Assembly (NCBI GenBank): GCA_001464385.1
Contig: LNFB01000234.1
Span: 1 to 64,000, forward strand
Reading direction: 5' to 3'
Source of the DNA: Deltaproteobacteria bacterium Ga0077550
Lineage (GTDB): Bacteria > Myxococcota_A > Polyangia > Nannocystales > Nannocystaceae
DNA length: 64,000 nt
Numbering within the stretch: the first letter of the stretch is position 1; each line of letters begins with the position of its first letter. Under the pieces are notes generated by a model. That model did no database searches. It worked only from the letters and a program-made list of their open reading frames with translations, and had not been told where the DNA came from. The translations under genes were made by a program, and so were the position numbers. Below are positions 37,601 through 45,682 of the stretch, in pieces.

Positions 37601-38522
37601 ACGGGTTGATCACGCCGTCACCGCAGCCGACGAGCGTGCAGTCGGCGTCGCACTCCGGGGATGCGCCTTCGTCGTCGCAGTCCTCGCCGGCGGCGGCGTT
37701 GACCTCACCGTCGCCGCACACCGCCGGGGTGCAATCGTCGTCGCACGTCGGCGAGGGCCCGGCGGCGTCGCAGAGCTCGCCCGCCGTGGAGTTGCGGCGC
37801 CCGTCGCCGCAGAGCACCGGGGTGCAGTCGTCGTCGCAGGTGAGCGACTCGCCGTCGTCGTCGCAGGTCTCGCCCGCGCTCGCGTTGACGACACCGTCCC
37901 CGCACGCGGCCGGGGTGCAGTCGTCGTCGCAGACCAGCGACTCGCCCTCGTCGTCGCAGACCTCGCCGGCGACGAAGTTCGCGAGGCCGTCGCCGCACTC
38001 GGCGAGCGTGCAGTCGGCGTCGCAGTCGGCCGAGGCCCCGGCGTCGTCGCACTGCTCGTCGGCGCTGGCGTTGGCGAGTCCGTCGCCGCACTGCACGGCG
38101 GAGCAATCGGCGTCGCACTTGGCGGACTCGCCGGCGTCGTCGCAGGTCTCGCCGGCCGTGGTGTTGACGATGCCGTCGCCGCAGCTCGCGAACGTACAGT
38201 CCTCGTTGCACGCGTCCGTGCGCTCGCCGTCGTCGCACTGTTCGTCGCCCTCGACGATGCCGTCGCCGCACACCGGACCGCCGGTCGTGCTCGATCCGTC
38301 GGTGGTCGCGGGCGCGGTCGTGCTCGAGCTGTCGTCGGCGACGCTGTCCTCGCTGCCGCTGCTGGTCGCCGCCCCCGTGTCACCGCTGCCGACGGAGGTG
38401 TCTGCGCCCCCGCTCGTCGGATCCCACACGGCCTCGGTCACGTCGCCGCTGCATCCGAGCGCGCCGTGGACCACCAACGTGACGATGAGCGGCCTGCCTG
38501 CCGCACCCAGGGAACGGTACAT
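34674..38522 (-). CDS. Giant cysteine-rich repeat lipoprotein with C-terminal LamG-like domain
   Basis: The product is 1282 residues. A signal peptide ends at the lipobox LVVHGALGC near residue 24. An acidic Ser/Thr linker follows to about residue 84, then 32 tandem copies of a 31-residue cysteine-rich unit. The unit pattern is CGDGxxNxxAGExCDDAGxSxxCDxDCTxxx, with four cysteines per unit, likely two disulphides, and clustered acids that could bind calcium. The last about 210 residues form a concanavalin A/LamG-like domain (LDFDGVDDWVTLPDG, WHHIALVYPDLTSVEIYLDG, LALYDFREGSGTIVGDRG). The gene is probably for a rod-like surface adhesin presenting a carbohydrate-binding tip. Its upstream neighbour (38650) is divergent. 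Confidence 0.9.
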   Translation of the reverse strand: MYRSLGAAGRPLIVTLVVHGALGCSGDVTEAVWDPTSGGADTSVGSGDTGAATSSGSEDSVADDSSSTTAPATTDGSSTTGGPVCGDGIVEGDEQCDDGERTDACNEDCTFASCGDGIVNTTAGETCDDAGESAKCDADCSAVQCGDGLANASADEQCDDAGASADCDADCTLAECGDGLANFVAGEVCDDEGESLVCDDDCTPAACGDGVVNASAGETCDDDGESLTCDDDCTPVLCGDGRRNSTAGELCDAAGPSPTCDDDCTPAVCGDGEVNAAAGEDCDDEGASPECDADCTLVGCGDGVINPFSETCDDAGESAACDDDCSAPACGDGNHNASAGEVCDDAGPSADCDDDCTAVLCGDGLTNAAAGESCDDAGASATCDADCTAASCGDGVTNAAAGEECDDVGPSAACDADCTAASCGDGVTNAVADESCDDAGESATCDVDCTPASCGDGLTNATAGESCDDAGASGSCDVDCTAASCGDGLTNAAAGEQCDDAGPSATCDADCTSTGCGDGVVNAAAGEQCDDAGESATCDVDCTAATCGDGSRNASAGEACDTAGNSASCDSDCTAPACGDGRRNPAAGEACDTGGASATCDADCSLPSCGDGVTNVAAGETCDDVGPSVGCDADCTAASCGDGTLNAAAGETCDGGGQTPTCDVDCTPAVCGDAVINAAAGEACDGGGPTAACDADCTAALCGDGITNAAAGEQCDDAGASATCDANCTLAACGDGVPNPAAGEACDTAGQSATCDADCSAVVCGDGIANGDAGELCDGAGETAGCDVDCTPSSCGDGVANATAGEACDTAGASATCDADCSPPTCGDGVTNTAAGETCDDAGPSATCDADCTAAACPDGVLNVLAGEACDTNGASATCDADCTAPICGDAEVNAAAGEACDDGGTSATCDADCTPASCGDGNVNGIAGELCDDAGPSATCDDDCTLFSCGDGVTNAVAGEQCDDAGESAACDLDCTAATCGDGVVNATAGEACDDAGESASCDDDCTAPSCGDGNANAAAGEACDDAGESATCDADCTAAQCGDTTLNVAAGEACDDGGTANGDACSDACALCPFLDFDGVDDWVTLPDGLPSVTALTLEVWADLDPNAGLQVVFSTRCGILATGGGNIYASLFEGCDGEAPRRYAGPPVAMTDGWHHIALVYPDLTSVEIYLDGALVATSALAEDLASNEIAGAFGAVDDVTLGAQSLFSDVSLAEARVSGSARYVAPFVPEPDFAVDADTLALYDFREGSGTIVGDRGPLALDGTILGGATWASFCYQP
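35301..38270 (-). repeat. Tandem 93-bp coding repeat, 32 copies
   Basis: The array encodes 32 consecutive 31-residue modules inside the giant lipoprotein. One copy (the eighth from the N-terminus, containing NPFSETCDD) is one residue shorter, and the first and last copies are more diverged. Copies differ at many third positions and several residues, so the array is old rather than a recent amplification. The array makes very long antisense ORFs open by composition. Confidence 0.9.
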
Positions 38523-38649
38523 GGATCGAGCATACCCCGACGCCGTCGTGATCCCGCCGAACAAACGAACAGGTGGAGACGCGCAAATTTCCGCGCCTGC
38601 GTAGGTTCGTGGATTGCGAATGCACCCAGGGGCGGCCGACGATTCACCC

Positions 38650-40101
38650 GTGGATCGCCAGCTCCGACGCGTGATCTCTGCCGTCACGTTGCTCGCCGCG
38701 CTGGTGGCGGCGTGTGGGGACACCGGGGTTTCCCCCGGGGCGGGGACCGCGGGCTCCAGCGCGACGTCGAGCGACAGCAGCACCGACGACGCCGAGGCGG
38801 GCGAGACCACGACGGGATCGACGGCGGCCCCCGCGACGTCGAGCGACGACGGTGCCGCGGACGAGACCACGACGGGCGTGCCGAGCCGCACGGTGGTGGT
38901 GCGCTTCGCCTTCGTGCACGGCGTGCTCGGCTCGGCCGACTCCCAGCGCCAGGCCGAGGACGAGTCCTCCGATCTCGAGGCGTACCTGCTCGAGCAGTTC
39001 GACGCGCGCGCGGCCGCCTACGAGGCCACGCATCCGGGGCTCGACGTCGAGGTCGCGTCCACGCGGCTCAACCTCTACACCGACGTCGACGGCGCGCTGC
39101 TCGTGCCGGGGCTCGATGAGGTCGCCGACGAGGGCGGCATCCTCACCGCGAACCGCTGGCGCGAGGAGCTCGCCCTCGACCTCGAGCTCGCGTATCCAGG
39201 GGAATCGAACCTCGTCGTCATCGGCCACAGCACCGGCGCACGCGCGGCGATGGAGGTGACCGCGGGCGTGATCGACGACGCCGGCCCGGGCTCGCACGCG
39301 TGGCCCGTCGCGGATCGCGTCGCGGGCGTGGTCGCGCTGCACGGGATGATCGACGCCCTCGGGAGCCCGGCGTACGACTTCCTCGGCCCCATCTCGTTCC
39401 GCACCGGCTGCGAGCTCGCGCAGGCCGACGGGTGGTGCGCCTACGCGTCCGAGATCTCGGCCGTCGCCGCGAGCGACTGGGTGGCCGCGAATCGCCGCGC
39501 GCTCGGGCTCATCGCGTGGGGTGACTGCAGCCCCAGCCTGTGGACCGGGCAGAACGACAAGTCGCTGCCGCTGCGCGCCCAGGGCAGCCCGGGCCTCGCG
39601 GGCGTGACGATGACGCCCGCGGCCGACGGCGCCGTCGAGCCGGCGCACGGCGTGCTCTACGGCAACTTCTGCCACTCGGACGTCACCGCGAGCTCGTCGC
39701 CGCAGCACGACGCCGCGGTCGCGGCCGCGATGGATCGCGTGCTCGACTGGGTGTTCGACGCCGCGCCCCGCGTCACCAATCCCACCGTCGAGGGCCAGCG
39801 GATCGACGTCGCGCCGCTGCCTGCGGCCACGTGGTCGCGCCCGGCCCAGCGCGGTGGCGGCTGCGGGGACGAGCTCGACGCGGGCGCGCCCGAGCTCGCC
39901 GGCGCGTGCGTGCACGACGACGCCGATGATCACGCCCTCGATGATCACGACGTCGTCGAGCTCGTCGACCAAGACGGCTGCACCGGCGTCGCGCGGTGGC
40001 AGCACCTCCACGACGGCGAGGCGGTGGGCGCCCGCCTGTGGATGAAGACGTACGCCGAGCTCGAGGACGGCGGGCTGATCGCCACGCTCGTCGCCGAGTA
40101 G
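38650..40101 (+). CDS. Alpha/beta-hydrolase-fold lipoprotein (lipase-like)
   Basis: From GTG 38650 the product is 483 residues with an ideal lipoprotein signal, ending in the lipobox LVAAC near residue 22. Upstream in-frame starts exist (TTG 38614, ATG 38620). An acidic Ser/Thr/Gly linker is followed by a hydrolase-like domain: VRFAFVHGVLGS (oxyanion-type HG) and the nucleophile elbow LVVIGHSTGARAAME (GHSTG). Later histidine candidates are in VEPAHGVLYGNFCHSD. It is plausibly a secreted lipase or esterase, with the catalytic acid not pinned down. The C-terminal region contains repeated DDADDHALDDHD acids. It is divergent from the giant repeat lipoprotein and convergent with gltS. Confidence 0.75.
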   Translation: MDRQLRRVISAVTLLAALVAACGDTGVSPGAGTAGSSATSSDSSTDDAEAGETTTGSTAAPATSSDDGAADETTTGVPSRTVVVRFAFVHGVLGSADSQRQAEDESSDLEAYLLEQFDARAAAYEATHPGLDVEVASTRLNLYTDVDGALLVPGLDEVADEGGILTANRWREELALDLELAYPGESNLVVIGHSTGARAAMEVTAGVIDDAGPGSHAWPVADRVAGVVALHGMIDALGSPAYDFLGPISFRTGCELAQADGWCAYASEISAVAASDWVAANRRALGLIAWGDCSPSLWTGQNDKSLPLRAQGSPGLAGVTMTPAADGAVEPAHGVLYGNFCHSDVTASSSPQHDAAVAAAMDRVLDWVFDAAPRVTNPTVEGQRIDVAPLPAATWSRPAQRGGGCGDELDAGAPELAGACVHDDADDHALDDHDVVELVDQDGCTGVARWQHLHDGEAVGARLWMKTYAELEDGGLIATLVAE

Positions 40102-40120
40102 CGGCGGGCTCGGGATCCCG

Positions 40121-41521
40121 TCAGTCCCGGTGCGCGCCGTCGGGCCACAGCGTCGTCCACGGCCGGGTGAACCGCAGCGGCCCGGTGCGCCGCCAGATCC
40201 ACGTCAGCGCCACGGTGTACACCGCGAGCACCGCGAGGCTCAGGGTCACCGCGGGCCAGAAGCCGGCGTCCCAGCGCGCGACCGACAGGGGGATGACGCC
40301 GAGGAACAGCGGCATGCCGATCGGCACCGCCGCGGTCGCGGCGATGACGGTGCTCCGCGCGACCGGGCCGCGCAGCTCGGGATCGACGATGCGAAGCAGG
40401 GCGAGGCCGGTCGGCACGGTGCCCGTCGCGGTGCCGTACAGCAGCAGCGCGTGGGAGAACGGCGCCTCGGGGAAGGCCCGCTTGGCCAACCAGAGGCACA
40501 CCACGAGGGTGACGAGGCCGCCGATGCTCGACATCACGAGGATGGGGACGATCACGTCGCCGAGCGAATCGAGCACGATCGCCGACAGGGCCGCGGCGGT
40601 GGTGAAGTCGATCGCGGTCACGGCGATGCGGCCGAGCAGCCCGTCGTGCAGGGGGATCCGGACGTGGCCGCGATCGACGAGCTTGCGCAGCGCGATGGCG
40701 AGGCTCGAGCCGACCAGGAAGTGGAAGCCCCACAGGCTCGCCGCCATGTTGCCGCCGGCGGGCAGCGCCGACGACAGGCCCCAGAGCACCGCGAACACGG
40801 CCGCGTAGACGCAGCCGATCGCGGCGACCTGCACGGTGAGCGGCTCCATGCCGTGGCGCTGGGCGGCGACGGCTGCAGCCGTGCTCGGCGCCGCGACGCC
40901 GTCGTCGGATGGCACCGGATCGAGCCAGCCGCGGCGCCGCGCGTAGGCGACGAGCGGCACCCCGAGCACGCAGCACCACGCGAAGCCGAGCGCGGCGTAC
41001 AGCAGCCCGATCTGCGCGCCGTGGACGAGGCCGAGCGGCTCCCACGCGCTGCCGAACGCGAGCGCCTGACCGGGCCCCTGGGCGAAGCCCAGCGTGATCA
41101 TGAAGCCGAGACCGGGGTGCAACTCCTGCGAGGTCGCGAGCGCCCAGCCGGCGAGCAATGCGAACCCCAGCAGCGCCTGCAGCACCGCGAGCCCGACCAG
41201 CGCGAACGACAGCGACCTCGCCGAGCCCGTCGCGCGCACGCGCTCGCTGCCCTGCAGGCCGACCGCGACGAAGACGATCGCGAAGCCGTGGTAGACGAGC
41301 GGCTCGAGGTCGTGGCCGTCGAGCGGTGCGATCGCGGCCAGGTTCGGGCCCAGGACCAGGCCCAGCGCGCCCGCGACGATGCCGTCCGGGATCTCGAGGC
41401 GTCGCAGCATCGCGACCCGCGTCCGCAGCGCGGCCGCGATCGCCAGGAGCACGGTCAGCGTCAGCACGTTGCCGACCAGGGACGATCGCCAGAACTCCAC
41501 GGGGCCTGCGGTGGGCATCAT
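40121..41521 (-). CDS. gltS: Sodium/glutamate symporter family protein
   Basis: The product is 466 residues with about 11 to 12 hydrophobic helices. The segments IPDGIVAGALGLVLGP near the N-terminus, GFAQGPGQALAFGSAW (the GxGQ-type reentrant loop) and LLYGTATGTVPTGLALLR (the second inverted-repeat loop) match the GltS family, which imports glutamate with sodium. It is longer than E. coli GltS (401), with an insertion around residue 240. Two ATG codons stand in tandem at the start. It is divergent from the acyl-CoA dehydrogenase gene (106 bp). Confidence 0.82.
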   Translation of the reverse strand: MMPTAGPVEFWRSSLVGNVLTLTVLLAIAAALRTRVAMLRRLEIPDGIVAGALGLVLGPNLAAIAPLDGHDLEPLVYHGFAIVFVAVGLQGSERVRATGSARSLSFALVGLAVLQALLGFALLAGWALATSQELHPGLGFMITLGFAQGPGQALAFGSAWEPLGLVHGAQIGLLYAALGFAWCCVLGVPLVAYARRRGWLDPVPSDDGVAAPSTAAAVAAQRHGMEPLTVQVAAIGCVYAAVFAVLWGLSSALPAGGNMAASLWGFHFLVGSSLAIALRKLVDRGHVRIPLHDGLLGRIAVTAIDFTTAAALSAIVLDSLGDVIVPILVMSSIGGLVTLVVCLWLAKRAFPEAPFSHALLLYGTATGTVPTGLALLRIVDPELRGPVARSTVIAATAAVPIGMPLFLGVIPLSVARWDAGFWPAVTLSLAVLAVYTVALTWIWRRTGPLRFTRPWTTLWPDGAHRD

Positions 41522-41627
41522 ACGCGGACGGGACCCGGCGTGGACCGCCCCCAAGCGAATGCGCCGGGACCCCATGCAGACGTGCAGGGGCGCGTGCGCG
41601 CTCCGGTGCAGCTACACTCGCGCTGCC

Positions 41628-43442
<1,815 letters not shown>

Positions 43443-43461
43443 GGGCGGCGATCCGGCGGCG

Positions 43462-44004
43462 TCACTCGGGTGCGCCACAGCTCCAGCGCGAGAAGCGATA
43501 GCCGGTGCTGTGGCCGCACCCGGTCCGCTTGCCCGTGGCGACGGTGAAGGCGACGTAGCCCACCAACTCGGGGTGGCCGAGCACGTAGTCGCCCGGCGGC
43601 AGCTCGGTCTCGAAGCAACCCGCGGCGTCGGTCTCGGTGCTCGCGGTCGGCGGTCCGAGCCGCTCCGGTGGCGGTGCGATGCGGTGGTTGTCGGGCCGGC
43701 CCGGTGGGCCGACCTGTGCGTCGGCGCGCATGCGCTCCGCCAGCGCCTCGAGCTCGGGTGGGATCGGCAGCGCGAGCCCGGGATCGTCGGCGCGGAACAC
43801 CAGGATCGGCACGCCCGCATTCGGAGAGAACGAGCTGTCGGTGTCGGACTTCTGCGTGCTCGCGCCGACGATGCCGGTGGTGATGGTGTGCGTGCACCGA
43901 CGCGGCGTGTCCGTCGACGCCTTTGCGCAGCCTGAGATGATCATCGTGGGGATGAGGGCGATCGTGAGCAGCGTCTTCACGGGGTTGGAGATGTGGATGC
44001 GCAT
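43462..44004 (-). CDS. Small lipoprotein with carboxypeptidase-regulatory-like end
   Basis: The product is 180 residues. The signal peptide MRIHISNPVKTLLTIALIPTMIISGC ends at the lipobox ISGC. The middle is Pro-rich (GPPGRPDNHRIAPPPERLGP). The C-terminal part, TDAAGCFETELPPGDYVLGH, fits the turn of transthyretin-like regulatory domains. No enzyme motif is visible. It is convergent with the acyl-CoA dehydrogenase, 19 bp between stops. Confidence 0.72.
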   Translation of the reverse strand: MRIHISNPVKTLLTIALIPTMIISGCAKASTDTPRRCTHTITTGIVGASTQKSDTDSSFSPNAGVPILVFRADDPGLALPIPPELEALAERMRADAQVGPPGRPDNHRIAPPPERLGPPTASTETDAAGCFETELPPGDYVLGHPELVGYVAFTVATGKRTGCGHSTGYRFSRWSCGAPE

Positions 44005-44147
44005 GGCGACCGGTCGATTGCGGATCCCTCGACGATGCCGCAATTCGGGTCCGCATGGCGGCGCCCTGTGTGTCCTCGGCGAGGGGGCCGCACGCGGCGG
44101 CGACCCGGATTTTCGGCTGCAGCGTCTTCGGTCACGCGCGCGCGAGG

Positions 44148-44397
44148 TCAGGGCTGGCTGACGACCTCGCGTCCCGCCGCCTCGGCCTCGTCGGGAGTGT
44201 TCGTGAACACGAAGGGACACCTTGGCGTCGACCCTCGCACCGAGCACGACGCCGAGCCCGTCGAGTTCGATGCAGGTCTCCGGCCACTTCCACTCCAGAG
44301 CGCTGCGCAGGGCGTCCTCCAGCGTGGCGTGCAGGAAGACGACTGCGGCGCGGAGCAGGTCGACTTCGGTCACCGGTTGTCGCGCGCGGTCGGGCAT
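44148..44397 (-). pseudogene. Broken small ORF (about 83 aa if repaired)
   Basis: Inside the 448-bp gap 44005-44452, one minus-strand frame reads as a helical protein from ATG 44397 (TEVDLLRAAVVFLHATLED, then ALRSALEWKWPETCIELDG). It turns into Arg/Gly shadow after about 44221. The neighbouring frame continues sensibly with FVFTNTPDEAEAAGREVVSQ to a TGA at 44148. One extra base near 44211-44221 accounts for it. The remaining gap sequence shows no other gene and should hold the promoters of the two flanking genes. I recall FLHATLED-type starts in small uncharacterised bacterial proteins but cannot name a family. Confidence 0.4.
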
Positions 44398-44452
44398 CGC
44401 AATCCGTCCGACTCCCGTGATCCGGGGCGGGCGCACCGGCGTTTCCAGGAGC

Positions 44453-44926
44453 ATGCACACGCTCTGCGTCCTCCTGGCTCTCCTCGCCACCATCCCGACC
44501 ACCGCCGCATCGGCGGACCGCCCGACGCCCACCGCCGTCGCCGCCGACGACGACTGCGTCAAGTCCACCGTGCAGGTCGAGATCGACGCCTTCTCCGGCC
44601 ACGTGCGCGTCTTCGATGGCCGCACCTGGGCCGATGCGGACGGTGAAATCGAGATCCCTACCGGCGCGCTCAGCCACGTCACGCTCGAGGTCCGCTACAC
44701 CGAGGGCGAGTGGATCGCCGCCTTCGCCGCAGACGGTGGCCAGGCGGTGCGCGTCCAGACCAGCGGCGGCGTATTGCGCCACGCGCTGCGGGCCGACGGC
44801 GGACGCTTCGAGCTCTCGAGTCGATGGGTAGGGCCCAGCCCCCAGGCGACCGCGATGGTGCAGATGACCCCGGTCGTGCCCGACGTCATCGTCCGGCCGA
44901 TCAAGACGTGTCCGCCGTCGACGTGA
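44453..44926 (+). CDS. Small secreted protein
   Basis: The product is 157 residues with a clear signal peptide (MHTLCVLLALLATIPTTAASA). The mature part is beta-rich (STVQVEIDAFSGHVRVFDGR, SHVTLEVRYTEGEWIAAFA), ends in IVRPIKTCPPST, and has two cysteines that may pair. Start at ATG 44453; an AGGAG lies only one base before it, too close for a standard ribosome site. It is convergent with the poly-Ser lipoprotein (12 bp). No family was recognised. Confidence 0.7.
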   Translation: MHTLCVLLALLATIPTTAASADRPTPTAVAADDDCVKSTVQVEIDAFSGHVRVFDGRTWADADGEIEIPTGALSHVTLEVRYTEGEWIAAFAADGGQAVRVQTSGGVLRHALRADGGRFELSSRWVGPSPQATAMVQMTPVVPDVIVRPIKTCPPST

Positions 44927-44938
44927 GCGTCGACGGCG

Positions 44939-45517
44939 TCACGCGCTCGTCGTGGCCGTGCTGTCATTGGTCTCGGTGCCGGTCTCGGTGCCGGTGCCGG
45001 TCCCCGTGTCGCCCGAGCCCGAGCTCGAGCTCGAGCTCGAGCTCGAGCTCGAGTCGGGATCGACCGGATCGTACGTGGTGAACTCGCCGCTCGTACCCGC
45101 GCCGGTGCAGTTCGGATACACCGTGAAGCGCAGCTCGGACGCCATGCCGCCGCACGTCTCCATCGCGCCGACCGTGGACAGCTCGTACTCGCAGTCGTTC
45201 ACCCCCTCGGTGACGCGGACGACGATCGACTCTCCGTAGCCGTCTCGGATCTCGCACGAAAGGGCGCTCGCGCACGATGCCTCGAGGTACGGGCCGCCGT
45301 CGACCCGGTACTCGACGCGGGAGGGCGCCGTCGGGTGCCCCATCTCGGTCTCGACGAAGACGGTCACCGCGGGGTTCGTCGTGCAGTCGCCCTGCGTCGA
45401 CGTCCCCGTCGTCGTCGGGGCGCCCGTCCCCGTCTCGGCTTGCCCGCCGCCCGTGCTGCTGCACGCGCCCAGCCCCATCACGTACACACCTCGAAGGATC
45501 CATCGCGTTCCCAGCAT
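44939..45517 (-). CDS. Lipoprotein with poly-Ser and Thr/Gly tail
   Basis: The product is 192 residues. The N-terminus MLGTRWILRGVYVMGLGAC ends in a lipobox (LGAC). A small beta domain with six cysteines follows (VTVFVETEMGHPTAPSRVEY to VYPNCTGAG). The C-terminal 40 residues are low complexity: 11 consecutive serines, then Thr/Gly/Glu repeats. Unusually, the linker-like sequence is at the C-terminus, far from the lipid anchor. A strong AAGGAG precedes the ATG. It is divergent from the S9 peptidase gene. Confidence 0.75.
   Translation of the reverse strand: MLGTRWILRGVYVMGLGACSSTGGGQAETGTGAPTTTGTSTQGDCTTNPAVTVFVETEMGHPTAPSRVEYRVDGGPYLEASCASALSCEIRDGYGESIVVRVTEGVNDCEYELSTVGAMETCGGMASELRFTVYPNCTGAGTSGEFTTYDPVDPDSSSSSSSSSSSGSGDTGTGTGTETGTETNDSTATTSA
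45021..45053. repeat. GAGCTC hexanucleotide repeat (5.5 units)
   Basis: Five and a half copies of the palindromic hexamer GAGCTC encode the 11-serine run of the lipoprotein on the minus strand. The unit is its own reverse complement, so the tract can fold on itself and may vary in length by slippage. Confidence 0.9.
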
Positions 45518-45523
45518 GTCCAA

Positions 45524-45529
45524 CTCCTT
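45524..45529 (-). promoter_or_regulatory. Strong ribosome binding site (AAGGAG)
   Basis: AAGGAG on the minus strand lies 6 nt before the ATG at 45517 and decides the start of the poly-Ser lipoprotein gene over longer upstream reading frames. Confidence 0.75.
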
Positions 45530-45682
45530 GGTCCAACCGCTCGACGCCGCCCAAGTGCGACGCGAACGGGATCGAGTCTGCACGATCTCCGCGTGCGATG
45601 GGTCGTGATTGTGCCGGACCGTGCACGACGCCCGCGGGACGACCTGGACCGGCCCGGGTACGTCTGATTTGATGCGGGGACG

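Noticed and set aside
35301..38270. CRISPR-like regular repeats
   Set aside because: The 93-bp units are contiguous and in frame, with no unique spacers, and encode protein modules.
35134..38604. Plus-strand ORF of 1156 aa opposite the cysteine-rich repeats
   Set aside because: It is an SSQASPA-type antisense reading of the 93-bp repeats with no independent start or family. The minus-strand protein has signal peptide, repeats and LamG domain.
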